Shown here one piece after another: positions 17,489 through 26,867 of a stretch of DNA of 64,000 nucleotides. The stretch comes from a bacterium (GTDB taxonomy: Bacteria > Sysuimicrobiota > Sysuimicrobiia > Sysuimicrobiales > Segetimicrobiaceae), in NCBI GenBank assembly GCA_035307765.1, contig DATGHU010000016.1:1-64000 (forward strand), given 5' to 3'. The notes beneath the pieces are model-generated. The model saw only the letters and a list, made by a program, of their open reading frames with translations. It was not told where the DNA came from and did not search any database. Positions within the stretch are counted from its first letter, which is position 1. Each line of letters begins with the position of its first letter. Both the position numbers and the translations under genes were made by a program.

Positions 17489-18411
17489 TGGGCTTGGTGA
17501 CCGTGGCCGTCCTCGCCGCGGCGGTGCGGGCGGGTACGCCCGTGCTGTTCGCGACGCTGGGCGAGATCATCGCGGAGCGGGCCGGGATCCTCAACCTCGG
17601 GGTCGAGGGCATGATGCTCGTGGGGGCGCTCGCGGGGTTCATCGTCACGTCCCGCACGGGAAACCCCTGGGCCGGGGCCGCCGCCGCCGGGGCGGTCGGA
17701 GGGGGCCTCAGCCTGATTCACGCATTTCTCAGCATCACCCTCCGCGCCAATCAGGTGGCGAGCGGGTTGGCCCTCACGATCTTCGGGACCGGGCTCTCCG
17801 CGTTCTTGGGCAAGGGGTACGTCGGCGTGCCGGCCGCCGGGTTCCAGCCCGCGTCGCTTCCGCTCCTCGACCGGATCCCCGTCCTCGGCCCGGCGCTCTT
17901 TCAGCAGGACGCGCTCGTCTACCTCAGCTACGTCGTCGTCCCCGCCGCATGGTACATCCTGTACCGCACCCGGTGGGGGCTCGAGATCCGGGCGGTCGGC
18001 GAGCGCCCAGAGGCCGCCGACGCGATGGGCATCGACGTGGCCCGCACGCGGTACGCTTGTGTCGCCGTCGGGGGGATCCTGGCCGGCCTCGGCGGCACGT
18101 TTCTGTCCACCGCCTACACCAGCATGTGGATCGAGAACATGACGGCCGGGCGGGGGTGGATCGCGGTGGCGCTCGTGATCTTCGCGACCTGGGACCCTCT
18201 GCGCGCGGTCGCGGGGGCCTATCTCTTTGGGGGGGTGAACGCCCTCCAACTGCACATCCAGGCCACCGGGACCACCCTGCCCACCTACCTCCTGCTCATG
18301 ACGCCGTACGTGTTCACGATCGTGGTCCTGGTCGTCGCCACCCAAGAAACGGCGCGCAAGCGCCTCGGCGCCCCCGCGGCGTTGAGTGTGCCCTACAGCC
18401 GGTCGGGGTGA
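17488..18411 (+). CDS. BMP/nucleoside-type ABC importer permease 2
   Basis: The second BPD_transp_2 permease, 307 residues, YufQ/NupQ-like. LGEIIAERAGILNLGVEGMM is the highly conserved N-terminal motif of this subunit, and RTRWGLEIRAVGERPEAADAMG the cytoplasmic loop. The ATG at 17488 shares its A with the preceding TGA; the longer frame running from 16435 is only a shadow of permease 1. A 109-base gap separates it from the binding-protein gene. Confidence 0.93.
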   Translation: MGLVTVAVLAAAVRAGTPVLFATLGEIIAERAGILNLGVEGMMLVGALAGFIVTSRTGNPWAGAAAAGAVGGGLSLIHAFLSITLRANQVASGLALTIFGTGLSAFLGKGYVGVPAAGFQPASLPLLDRIPVLGPALFQQDALVYLSYVVVPAAWYILYRTRWGLEIRAVGERPEAADAMGIDVARTRYACVAVGGILAGLGGTFLSTAYTSMWIENMTAGRGWIAVALVIFATWDPLRAVAGAYLFGGVNALQLHIQATGTTLPTYLLLMTPYVFTIVVLVVATQETARKRLGAPAALSVPYSRSG

Positions 18412-18520
18412 GATGCGATCCCGGAGGGGCTCGGCCATCCAAACGCGAACTTCGTAGGCGTGCGGTGCCGGAGGTGCGGCATCGGGGCACGGAGTGATCT
18501 CGCTCGGAGGAGGGAGAGGG

Positions 18521-19606
18521 ATGAGCAGGTGGGGGCGGCTGATCGGGATGCTGCTTGTCGGACTGCTTGGGGTGACGGTGTCGACCGGGCCGGCGCCCGG
18601 CGCCGAGAAGCTGAAGGTCGCCTTCGTCTACGTGGGCCCCGTGGGCGACGCGGGATGGACCTACGAACACGATCAGGGGCGGCTGTACTTGGAGCGCCAC
18701 GACCCCAACGTCACGACGACCAAGGTGGAGAGCGTCCCGGAGGGGGCGGATTCGGAGCGGGTGTTCACCGACCTCGCGCGCAAGGGATACAAACTGATCA
18801 TCGGCACGTCGTTCGGCTACATGGATCCGCTGCTCAAGGTCGCCTCTGAGTTCCCCCACGTGGATTTCGTCCACATCTCCGGGTTCAAGCGCGCGAACAA
18901 CTTGATGACCGCGTTTGGGCGGATCGAGCAGCCGCGCTACCTGACCGGGCTCGTGGCGGGGTCGATGACCAAGTCGAACATCATCGGCTACGTCGCGGCG
19001 CACCCCATCCCCGAGGTCGTGCGGGGCATCGATGCGTTCACCCTCGGCGTGCGGGCCGCGAACCCCAAGGCGACGGTGCACGTCGTCTGGTCGAACACGT
19101 GGTACGACCCCGCCCAGGAGAAGGAGGCCGCGGACAGCCTCCTCAGCGTCGGCGCGGACGTCCTCACCCAACACCAGGACTCGGCCGCGACGGTGCAGGC
19201 GGCGGCCGCCGCGGGCAAGTACGCGGTGGGCTATAACTCCGATATGAGCAAGTTCGGGCCCAAGGCCTTCCTCACCGGCCCCGTCTGGGACTGGGGTCCC
19301 ATGTACATGTATATCGCCAAGCAGGTCGAGGCGGGCACCTTCAAGGGTGGCGACCTCTGGTGGGGAATGGACAAAGGCGTGGTCGACATCGCGCCGCTCG
19401 GCCCGATGGTTCCGGCGTCGGTGAAGGCGATGGTGATGGCAAAACGTCGAGCGATCATCGCCGGGAAGTTCAACGAGTTCGCCGGGCCGATCAAGGATCA
19501 AGGCGGGACCGTGCGCGTCCCCGCGGGCGGCGCGCTCGGCGACAGCGCCCAGCTCTCCCTGAACTGGTTCGTGCAGGGCGTGGTCGGAACGATCCCGGCC
19601 AAGTAA
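18521..19606 (+). CDS. BMP-family substrate-binding protein
   Basis: A periplasmic or lipid-anchored binding protein of the Bmp/PnrA family (361 residues), which in known cases binds nucleosides or related ligands. A signal peptide (RLIGMLLVGLLGVTVST) precedes EKLKVAFVYVGPVGDAGWTYEHDQGR, the family N-terminus. No lipobox cysteine is visible. GGAGGAGGGAG just upstream fixes the ATG at 18521. It completes the importer encoded by the three preceding genes. The amidohydrolase that follows suggests the imported compound is deaminated. Confidence 0.92.
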   Translation: MSRWGRLIGMLLVGLLGVTVSTGPAPGAEKLKVAFVYVGPVGDAGWTYEHDQGRLYLERHDPNVTTTKVESVPEGADSERVFTDLARKGYKLIIGTSFGYMDPLLKVASEFPHVDFVHISGFKRANNLMTAFGRIEQPRYLTGLVAGSMTKSNIIGYVAAHPIPEVVRGIDAFTLGVRAANPKATVHVVWSNTWYDPAQEKEAADSLLSVGADVLTQHQDSAATVQAAAAAGKYAVGYNSDMSKFGPKAFLTGPVWDWGPMYMYIAKQVEAGTFKGGDLWWGMDKGVVDIAPLGPMVPASVKAMVMAKRRAIIAGKFNEFAGPIKDQGGTVRVPAGGALGDSAQLSLNWFVQGVVGTIPAK

Positions 19607-19689
19607 CCAGGGTCCGGAAGGCGGTTTCCTCTGCCCTCCCCCGCTCCACCGGGGCCCGGCGGCGGCCGAGCTTCACTGGGGGCGCCTGA

Positions 19690-21072
19690 GTGATCGTTGC
19701 CGGTACGGTGGTGATCACGATGGACCCAGGCCGGCGGATCATCACCGACGGCGCGGTGCTGATCCGAGGCGACCGTATCGTTGAGGTCGGCAAGGCCGCG
19801 GATCTCCAGGCGCGGCACCCGACCGAGCCCCTGCACCGGTTTGCCGATCACCTGATCACCCCCGGGCTCGTCGACACGCACGTCCATCTGGCGCAGGCCC
19901 TCATCCGCGGATGCGCGGACGACCGGGCGCTGATCGAGTGGCTCTGCGACCGCGTCTGGGTGCTGCAGGGGCATTTCACGGAGGACGACGGACGGGTCAG
20001 CGCGCGGCTCTGTATCGCGGAGATGCTGAAGTCGGGGACGACGACGTTTCTCGAATCGATGCTGGCGCACCGATATGGGTTCGACGGCATCGCCGAGGCG
20101 GTGCGCGACAGCGGCATCCGAGCGATCCTGGCAAAGATCGTCATGGACACCCCCCGCTACGCGAACGCCGCGTTCCCGATGCACCCGGGGATGATCGAGG
20201 ATCGAGAGACGGGGCTGGAAGGGACCCTGCAGATGCACGCCCGGTGGCACGGCGCGGCGGACGGCCGGATCCGCGTCTGGTTCGGCCCCCGCACCCCCGG
20301 CGCCGTGACCCCTGAGCTGTATGGGGAAATCGCCCGCCTGGCGCGGGCACACGGGCTTGGCATCACCATGCACCTCGCCGAGGTCCGTCAGGACCGCGAA
20401 TTTCTCCAGAGCGCCTACGGGCGTCTTCCCGTCGAGTTCGCGGAGGACGTGGGGCTGGTGGGCCCGCACGTGGTTCTCGTCCACATGATCTGGATCAGCG
20501 AGGGGGAGATTCAGACGCTGGCCCGGACCGGGACCCACGTATCGCACAACCCCCACTCCAACACCAAACTGGGGTCCGGGGTCTGTCCGGTTCCGGCGCT
20601 GCTGCGCGCGGGGGTCAATGTCGCCCTAGGGTGCGACGGAGGTCCGAGCAACAACACCTACGACCTCGTCCGCGAGATGAAGATGGCCGCCTGCCTGCAC
20701 AAGGGTGTGCGGGAGGATCCCCTGGCCGTTCCCGCCGAGCAGGTCCTGGAGATGGCCACCCTGGGCGGCGCCCGGGCGCTGGGGCTCGAGCGGGACATCG
20801 GCTCGCTCGAGCCCGGCAAGAAAGCCGACCTCGCGATCTTTGCTCTGCATCGGCTTCACCTCACCCCCAATCCCAACCCCGTCAGCACGCTCGTCTACGC
20901 CGCCGGAGGCGGGGACGTCTCCGACGTGATGGTGGACGGACGGTGGGTGGTGGCGGGGGCGCGGCTCCTCACCATGGACGAATCGGAGATCATCCGGGAC
21001 GCCCGCACCCACGCCGCGTCCCTCCTGCGGCGCGCGGGAGTCGGGGCGGCCCCGCGCTGGCCGATCTCGTAA
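19690..21072 (+). CDS. Amidohydrolase, ATZ/TRZ and guanine-deaminase-like group
   Basis: A metal-dependent amidohydrolase of the cytosine/guanine deaminase superfamily, 460 residues. Visible motifs are DTHVHLAQA (HxH metal ligands), the HLAEVRQD histidine, SHNPHSNTKLGSG and the CDGGPSNN aspartate, in the right order. It starts with a GTG 83 bases after the BMP-type binding protein and most likely belongs to that operon. A role in deaminating an imported purine, pterin or S-adenosylhomocysteine-like molecule is plausible. Triazine or other hydrolase activity cannot be excluded. Confidence 0.9.
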   Translation: MIVAGTVVITMDPGRRIITDGAVLIRGDRIVEVGKAADLQARHPTEPLHRFADHLITPGLVDTHVHLAQALIRGCADDRALIEWLCDRVWVLQGHFTEDDGRVSARLCIAEMLKSGTTTFLESMLAHRYGFDGIAEAVRDSGIRAILAKIVMDTPRYANAAFPMHPGMIEDRETGLEGTLQMHARWHGAADGRIRVWFGPRTPGAVTPELYGEIARLARAHGLGITMHLAEVRQDREFLQSAYGRLPVEFAEDVGLVGPHVVLVHMIWISEGEIQTLARTGTHVSHNPHSNTKLGSGVCPVPALLRAGVNVALGCDGGPSNNTYDLVREMKMAACLHKGVREDPLAVPAEQVLEMATLGGARALGLERDIGSLEPGKKADLAIFALHRLHLTPNPNPVSTLVYAAGGGDVSDVMVDGRWVVAGARLLTMDESEIIRDARTHAASLLRRAGVGAAPRWPIS

Positions 21073-21105
21073 GCGGATCCTCCCGGCGTCCAACGTGCGG
21101 TATGG

Positions 21106-21111
21106 TAAGAT
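21106..21111 (+). promoter_or_regulatory. Extended -10 element upstream of the DUF3105 gene
   Basis: TAAGAT preceded by TGG makes an extended -10. There is no good -35. Five bases after it begins a nine-codon frame (ATG at 21116) whose TGA at 21143-21145 overlaps the ATG of the DUF3105 gene, so a short coupled leader peptide is possible. Confidence 0.35.
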
Positions 21112-21144
21112 GGCGATGGTAAAACTCCCAGGTGGTGGTCGGTG

Positions 21145-21807
21145 ATGCAGCCTTCGCGGGCGGAGCGACGACGTCTGGCTCGAAAGGGCGGAGGTGCCCC
21201 CCCGGGGGCCGCGCCGGCGGTCCTCCAGAACCCCAAGCCCGCGTCGTCCCACCCCGCGCGCGCCCGGCGGCGGGGCGTCGGGCGAACCGGAGTCTGGTGG
21301 CTCGTCGGTGCGGTGGCCCTCATCGTGATCATCGCCGCGGTGTGGTGGGGGCGATCGTCCCGATCGGCGGCCCAACCCGGCTCGAACACCGGGGACCGCG
21401 TGGCCTATGAAGGCAACACCCACGTGCCGATCGGATCACCGATCCAATACCAGGCGCACCCTCCGGCATCGGGGAACCACTATCCGAACCCGGCGCCCCC
21501 CGGGGTCTATCCGGCCGGCATCCTGCCCGGGTTCTGGGTCCACAGCCTCGAGCACGGGTACGTCGTGCTCGCCTACAAGCCCCCCGCCACCCCGCAGCTG
21601 CTCGGGGAGTTCGATGCCATGGTGAAGGATTTTCCGAAGAGCAAGTACGGGTACGCGAAACTCGTCATCGTGCCCTATACGGAGATGGACCATCCGTTTG
21701 CGGTCTTGGCCTGGACCTGGAGGCTGTGGCTCGACACGTTCGATCGGCAACGGGTGCTGGACTTCTACCGCGCACACGTCGACCGGGGGCCCGAGGACGT
21801 TCCCTGA
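21145..21807 (+). CDS. DUF3105 membrane-anchored protein
   Basis: A 220-residue protein with an arginine-rich cytoplasmic start, one membrane helix (about residues 50-68, WWLVGAVALIVIIAAVWW) and an outside DUF3105 domain. The domain shows the conserved PPASGNHYP and VHSLEHGYV motifs, whose histidines suggest metal binding. No biochemical function is established for the family. The ATG at 21145 follows an in-frame GTG at 21142; no strong ribosome-binding site is seen. It is convergent with the SDR on the other strand. Confidence 0.88.
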   Translation: MQPSRAERRRLARKGGGAPPGAAPAVLQNPKPASSHPARARRRGVGRTGVWWLVGAVALIVIIAAVWWGRSSRSAAQPGSNTGDRVAYEGNTHVPIGSPIQYQAHPPASGNHYPNPAPPGVYPAGILPGFWVHSLEHGYVVLAYKPPATPQLLGEFDAMVKDFPKSKYGYAKLVIVPYTEMDHPFAVLAWTWRLWLDTFDRQRVLDFYRAHVDRGPEDVP

Positions 21808-21846
21808 CCGCGCCGCCCGCGCCGCGGTGGTCCCGCACCTCGGCGG

Positions 21847-22638
21847 CTACTGCATCGCCCGCGTCGCGCCGCCGTCGATGGTGATGGTCGTGCCGGTGAT
21901 GTAGCTGGCTTGATCGGAAGCGAGGAAGACCGCGAGGTTCGCGAACTCGCGCGGATCACCGTAGCGACCCGCCGGGATCGTTGCGGAAACCTGACGCTCG
22001 ACCTCCTCGATCGATCGGCTGCTGGCCCGCGCGGCTGCCTCGTCGATCTCTCGCGTCCGACCCGTCCGGATCCGCCCGGGGGCCAGGTTGTTGACGAGGA
22101 TCTTGTGCGGCGCCAGCTCAAACGAGAGTGTCTTGGTGAGGGCGACCACCCCCGAACGGAATACGTTGCTCAAGACCAGATTCTGCAGCGGGACTTTGAC
22201 GCCGGACGTGATCACGGTGATGATCCGTCCCCCGTCCTGCGCCTTCATCGACGGCACCACCCCGCGGATCATCCAGACGGCGCTCATCAAATTCTGTCGG
22301 AAGGCCTGGTCCCACTGAGCGTCGGTGAGCGCGAGTGCCGATCCCGGGGGGGGGCCCCCGGCGTTGGCCACGAGGATGTTGATCTTCCCGAAATGCGTCA
22401 TCGCCGCGCTGAGGATCGCATCGACTCCCTCGGGGCGCGAGACGTCGGCGGGGACGCCCATGACGTGCCGCCCCGTGCTCCCCGCGATCTCGTTCGCCGT
22501 GCGCCGGATGGCGTCTGAGGTGCGGCTCCCGATCACGACGTCGGCCCCCGCCTCCGCGAGGCCCTGAGCGATCGCGCGCCCCAGGCCGGCGCTGGCCCCG
22601 GACACGACCGCCACCCGACCCGACAGATCCACCTTCAT
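21847..22638 (-). CDS. SDR-family protein lacking Tyr-x3-Lys
   Basis: A 263-residue short-chain dehydrogenase/reductase homologue. SGASAGLG is the cofactor motif, NAGGPPPG follows beta-4, and SYITGTTITIDGGATRAMQ is a standard C-terminus. In the active-site helix the sequence is NLVLSNVFRSGVV, so both catalytic Tyr and Lys are replaced (S and R near the expected places). This is the second SDR in the window with such a change. GGAGGAAGG lies upstream of the ATG at 22638; the longer upstream frame is non-coding. Its product may still bind NAD(P) but the usual proton relay is absent. Confidence 0.88.
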   Translation of the reverse strand: MKVDLSGRVAVVSGASAGLGRAIAQGLAEAGADVVIGSRTSDAIRRTANEIAGSTGRHVMGVPADVSRPEGVDAILSAAMTHFGKINILVANAGGPPPGSALALTDAQWDQAFRQNLMSAVWMIRGVVPSMKAQDGGRIITVITSGVKVPLQNLVLSNVFRSGVVALTKTLSFELAPHKILVNNLAPGRIRTGRTREIDEAAARASSRSIEEVERQVSATIPAGRYGDPREFANLAVFLASDQASYITGTTITIDGGATRAMQ

Positions 22639-22894
22639 CGGGTCCCCCCCTTCCTCCGTGGTCGGCTGACGATGGTGCGCCCCGGCCCGTGCCGGACGAG
22701 CGTGCCGGATGTCGGAATGGGCTGTCCGGGGACGGGCGCGACTTGGGTAATAAGATCCATGGGGCCCTGGATTCGACCCCGGTCCGCCCCGCCTCCTCTT
22801 CGCCGGCCGCTTTGCCGCGGGTTGCGGTGCGGGCAATGGCCGCCGCGGGGCACCGGTCGATCTACCCGCAGAACGTCAGGAGGAACATACCTGT
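22639..22894. other. Divergent intergenic region between SDR and secreted-protein genes
   Basis: No recognisable gene. A 41-codon minus-strand frame starting near 22760 and running into the SDR start has no ribosome-binding site or similarity I recognise. TAATAAGAT at 22748-22756 could act as a -10 toward the secreted-protein gene, but no matching -35 is visible. Confidence 0.35.
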
Positions 22895-24205
22895 GTGCAG
22901 TCGCCGGATCACGTCACATCTCTCGTCGCAGCAATTCTCGAGCCACCGATGCGGAAGCGACTCCTAACCTTCACGCTGGCCGCGGCGATCGCCGTTGGAA
23001 TGACCCCCCCCCGGCTCGGCGTCGCTCAACTCCTGCCCGCCACGTTCCCATCGATTCACGTCGAAGTGACCGGCGACCCCACACCGGTCGAGACGCTCCG
23101 CCTGGCGATTCTGACCGCGGCTCGGGCAGAGGTGCCCGAGGTCAGGGGTGGCCGGGTTGCGCTCCAGGAAACGGCCCCGCCGCTGCAGCCCCTTCCCTTG
23201 GCCGCGGAAATGGCCCTGCGGGCGGTCGTGCAGGTGTCGTCGTCCGGGCTGAGGTCCCTCACCGCCACGGTGCCCGTGGAGATCACCAACGCCAGCTTTC
23301 CGTGGGCGGATGCCGGGGAGCTCTTGGTCAGCAACAGCCCCGAGACGCTGTCATTCGGCAAGGTCCTGCTCGATGGAGCCCTGTCGACCGGGCAGACCGT
23401 GCGGCTGCTCTACCATCACCAGAACGGATCGGCTGCGCAGCACATGACGATCGCGGTCAACCTGAGCAACCCCGCGCGGACCCCGATCGAGCTGTGGCTC
23501 ATGGGCTCGGCGGGCAATGCCGGTGGCGACGAACTCGTCATCGGCCACGCCGCGGCTCACGCCTTCCTGGACCAGTACTGGCACCATGCGGGGTTCATCC
23601 TCCGGATCCCGCCGAACACGACGGTGCCGTTGTTCCTGCACGACCTCGCTCCCGGGGCGGTCGCCAGCGGGCTCGTCCAACTGGGATTGATCGACGGCGA
23701 CCGGTTGAACCTGCAGGTGTTCGCCCGGCTGGACGGCGAGACGGATCCGCCGACCGCGAGCTACGCCCCCAATGTCGACAAGATCCACCGGCGCGGGGTG
23801 TTCGAGCACCCCTACTTGGTGCGCCCGCTGTCCTTCACCGTTGGCGATCCGCTCCTGTCAATGATGGTCGGCGACGACCTCGACGCGCTGCACGAGAGCC
23901 AGACCGGGGCCGCGCTCAACGGGAACTACGGGGTCGTCTACACCTTCCCCGTCGAGCTCGACAACCCCCGGCCGCTCCCGGCGCTGCTGGGGCTCGTTAT
24001 GCACGCCGATGGGGGACAGGCCGGAGCGACGATCCTGGCGGATGACCGCGTTTTCGACATCCCGCAGGTTCGGTCCGGCGACCGCCGCCTGGTGATGACC
24101 ATCCATCTGGCACCCGGCGAGCACCGCCGGCTCGTGATCTCGACGATGCCCGAGAGCGGCGCGAATTACCCGATCCGCCTGACCCTCGGGTCGCAGTACC
24201 AGTAA
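22895..24205 (+). CDS. Secreted protein of unknown function
   Basis: I do not recognise this protein of about 436 residues. The N-terminus contains a signal peptide (RKRLLTFTLAAAIAVGM with a probable cleavage near GVAQ), and the rest lacks membrane helices. The body is rich in beta-forming stretches with an RLLYHHQNGSA segment and a C-terminal domain ending RLTLGSQYQ. The GTG at 22895 has AGGAGGA ten bases upstream; an ATG at 22949, directly before the signal peptide, is the alternative. The gene lies alone ahead of proB. A role in the cell envelope is likely from the signal peptide alone. Confidence 0.75.
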   Translation: MQSPDHVTSLVAAILEPPMRKRLLTFTLAAAIAVGMTPPRLGVAQLLPATFPSIHVEVTGDPTPVETLRLAILTAARAEVPEVRGGRVALQETAPPLQPLPLAAEMALRAVVQVSSSGLRSLTATVPVEITNASFPWADAGELLVSNSPETLSFGKVLLDGALSTGQTVRLLYHHQNGSAAQHMTIAVNLSNPARTPIELWLMGSAGNAGGDELVIGHAAAHAFLDQYWHHAGFILRIPPNTTVPLFLHDLAPGAVASGLVQLGLIDGDRLNLQVFARLDGETDPPTASYAPNVDKIHRRGVFEHPYLVRPLSFTVGDPLLSMMVGDDLDALHESQTGAALNGNYGVVYTFPVELDNPRPLPALLGLVMHADGGQAGATILADDRVFDIPQVRSGDRRLVMTIHLAPGEHRRLVISTMPESGANYPIRLTLGSQYQ

Positions 24206-24328
24206 CGGTCCCCGGAGCGGACCTCCTTCCCGCTCCACGCCAGGTGTGCCGGGGCACCGTCCGGCGTCGGGTCCCCCCGAGGCGGCAGAAGGAAGCCCCG
24301 CGCGCGAACCAGAACTCGGGATCTCCTG

Positions 24329-25486
24329 ATGCATGCCGGACCGCACCCGCCGCCGCCCGACGGGCCGATCAACCTCCGGACGGCTCGCCGAATCGTCCTC
24401 AAGGTGGGGACGACCAGCCTCACCGGCGGAAAAGCCATGGTGGAGCCGCGCCGGATCACCGCGCTGGCCGAGGACGTCGCCGCCGCGGTCCGTCGGGGGC
24501 GCCGCGTCATCGTTGTGTCGTCCGGCGCGATCGTCACGGGGGCGGGACTGCTCGGCCGGCGGCGTCCCGTGCAAACCCTGTCCCACAAGCAGGCGCTCGC
24601 GGCCATCGGGCAACCCGTGCTGATGCAGCGCTACGCCACGGCGTTCGAAGGGTTGGGGCTGCGGGTGGGCCAGGTGCTGCTCACCCAGCGCGATTTCGAG
24701 AACCGCCGGCAGTACGTCAACGCGCGGCGCACCTTTGAGGCCCTGCTCGATCTGGGGATCGTCCCGATCGTCAACGAGAACGACACGGTCTCCACCGAGG
24801 AGATCCAGATCGGGGACAACGACACCCTCTCCGCCCTGGTGGCCAGCCTGGTGGGGGCCGATCTGTTGGTGATGCTCTCGGATGTGGAAGGCCTGATGAC
24901 CGCCGACCCGCGACGGAGCCGGGATGCGCACCTGATCCCGTACGTGGCGCACATCGATGAGCACGTCCTGCGCGCGGCGCGGCGCAGCCCGACCGCCCAA
25001 GGGGTGGGCGGGATGGCCACCAAGATCAGCGCGGCGCGGATCGCCACCGCGTCGGGGGTGACGACCGTGATCACGAACGGCGACCGGCCCCGGCCGCTGG
25101 GTCGCCTACTGGAGGGAGAGCCGTGCGGGACGATGTTCCTGGCGGAGCGCCGCCCTCCCACCAGCCGCCGACGGTGGCTCGCGCTCGGGTTCCCGTCGAG
25201 GGGGGCGCTCGTGATCGACGACGGGGCCCGCGACGCGCTGCGGCGGGGGAGCAGCCTGCTGGCCGCCGGCATCACCGATGTCCAGGGAACGTTTGACCCC
25301 GGGGAGGCGATCGCGATCCGCGACGCCCGGGGCGAGGAGATCGCCCGGGGCACCTCCACCTACTCGAGCGCGCAGGTTGTTCGCATCATGGGCATCCGTT
25401 CGGCGGAGATCGGCCGCATCTTAGGGGTGAAGGCGCCGCGAGAGATTGTGCACCGGGACAACCTGATGCTCACCGAGGCGCGGTAG
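24329..25486 (+). CDS. proB: Glutamate 5-kinase with PUA domain
   Basis: Catalyses ATP-dependent phosphorylation of L-glutamate, the first step of proline synthesis. The amino-acid-kinase domain (about residues 18-260) shows VLKVGTTSLT, VVSSGAIVTG, NENDTVSTEEIQIGDNDTLSA and GVGGMATKISAA. The C-terminal 90 residues form a PUA domain (GALVIDDGARDAL). The 385-residue length fits the ProB-PUA form. The first 16 residues are proline-rich, so the start may be slightly inside. proA follows at once, so the two enzymes are co-expressed. Confidence 0.96.
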   Translation: MHAGPHPPPPDGPINLRTARRIVLKVGTTSLTGGKAMVEPRRITALAEDVAAAVRRGRRVIVVSSGAIVTGAGLLGRRRPVQTLSHKQALAAIGQPVLMQRYATAFEGLGLRVGQVLLTQRDFENRRQYVNARRTFEALLDLGIVPIVNENDTVSTEEIQIGDNDTLSALVASLVGADLLVMLSDVEGLMTADPRRSRDAHLIPYVAHIDEHVLRAARRSPTAQGVGGMATKISAARIATASGVTTVITNGDRPRPLGRLLEGEPCGTMFLAERRPPTSRRRWLALGFPSRGALVIDDGARDALRRGSSLLAAGITDVQGTFDPGEAIAIRDARGEEIARGTSTYSSAQVVRIMGIRSAEIGRILGVKAPREIVHRDNLMLTEAR

Positions 25487-25487
25487 G

Positions 25488-26750
25488 GTGCGGCGGATGA
25501 GCACGACACCGACCGACGTGGCGGTCCAGGCCCGTGAAGCGCGGGGGGCCGCCGCGCAGCTGCACGCCGCGTCCGACGCCGCGCGGCGAGGGGCGGTTCT
25601 GGCAATGGCGGAGTCGATCCGGACCGACCGCGCGGGAATCCTGGCCGCCAACGCGCGCGACCTGGGCAGCCTGGGGAACCGGCCGGGCGCGTTCCGAGAT
25701 CGGCTGACGCTGACCGAGGCGCGGATCGGTGGCCTCGCCCATGCGCTGGAGACGATCGCCGACCTGCCCGACCCGGTGGGCCAGGTGGTCGAATCCCGCA
25801 CCCGGCCCAACGGGATGCAGATCGCGAAGGTGCGGGTGCCGCTGGGGGTCATCGCGCTGATCTACGAGTCGCGGCCCAATGTGACGGTCGACGCCGCGGG
25901 GCTCTGCCTGCGCGCCGGGAATGCGGTGATCCTCCGCGGCGGCGCGGAGTCGGTGCACTCCGACCGAGCCCTGGTCGGGGCCATTCACCGGGGGCTGGGC
26001 GCCGTCGGGATTCCGCTGGGCGCCGTCTCGCTGCTGGAGCGCCGGGACTACGGGGCGATCCAGGATCTCATCGAGCAGCGGGGGATCGTCGACCTGGTCA
26101 TCCCGCGCGGCGGAGAGGCGTTGATCGCGTTCGTGACCGAGCACGCGCGGGTCCCGGTGCTCAAGCACGAGAAGGGCGTGACCCACATCTTCGTCGACCG
26201 GGCGGCGGACGTCGAGATGGCCGTGCGCGTCATCGTCAACGCGAAGACGAACCGGCCCAGCACCTGCAACGCGCTGGAGAAGGTGCTGGTGGACGACGGC
26301 ATCGCGGCGCGGCTGCTCCCTTCTCTGGTCCACGGCCTGCGGGCGGCGGGGGTAGAAGTCCGCGGCTGCCCGCAGACGCGCCGCATCGCGCCGGAGGTCA
26401 TCCCGGCGACCGACGCCGACTGGAGCGCCGAATACCTGGACCTGATCCTGGCGGTGCGGGTGGTGCCGGGGATCGAGGCGGCGCTGGAGCACATCCGTGC
26501 CCACAGCACGGGGCTGACCGACGGGATCGTGACCGAGGACGCACAGGCGGCCGATCGGTTCGTCCGTGAAGTCGACAGCGCGGCGGTCCTGGTCAATGCC
26601 TCGACCCGGCTGGTAGATGGAGGCGAGTTCGGCCGGGGGGCGGAGATCGGCATCAGCACCAGCCGGCTGCACGCCCGCGGCCCCATGGGCCTCGAAGATC
26701 TGACCACCACAAAGTGGATCGTGCGGGGGACCGGGCAGATCCGGGCATGA
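25488..26750 (+). CDS. proA: Gamma-glutamyl phosphate reductase
   Basis: The NADPH-dependent reductase that converts glutamyl 5-phosphate to glutamate semialdehyde, the second step of proline synthesis. An aldehyde-dehydrogenase fold of 420 residues: VPLGVIALIYESRPNVT, KHEKGVTHIFVD and the active-site cysteine in NRPSTCNALEKVLV. HSTGLTDGIVTED and the late MGLEDLTTTKW are also family marks. The start is either GTG at 25488 or ATG at 25497; neither has a strong ribosome-binding site. It is one base past the proB stop. Confidence 0.97.
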   Translation: MRRMSTTPTDVAVQAREARGAAAQLHAASDAARRGAVLAMAESIRTDRAGILAANARDLGSLGNRPGAFRDRLTLTEARIGGLAHALETIADLPDPVGQVVESRTRPNGMQIAKVRVPLGVIALIYESRPNVTVDAAGLCLRAGNAVILRGGAESVHSDRALVGAIHRGLGAVGIPLGAVSLLERRDYGAIQDLIEQRGIVDLVIPRGGEALIAFVTEHARVPVLKHEKGVTHIFVDRAADVEMAVRVIVNAKTNRPSTCNALEKVLVDDGIAARLLPSLVHGLRAAGVEVRGCPQTRRIAPEVIPATDADWSAEYLDLILAVRVVPGIEAALEHIRAHSTGLTDGIVTEDAQAADRFVREVDSAAVLVNASTRLVDGGEFGRGAEIGISTSRLHARGPMGLEDLTTTKWIVRGTGQIRA

Positions 26751-26867
26751 CCGCAGCGGCGGTCCCGAGCGGGTCGCTCCTGCCTCGGATGAGCCCGGCG
26801 CGTCTTCATCGGGGGACTGGCCCCCGGTCGTTCGAGATCCTTCGCCGCTCGGCCCGCCCTGCCCCAG

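Noticed and set aside
22635-22760. A 41-codon minus-strand frame upstream of the SDR at 21847
   Set aside because: No ribosome-binding site, and it runs into the SDR start; not supported.
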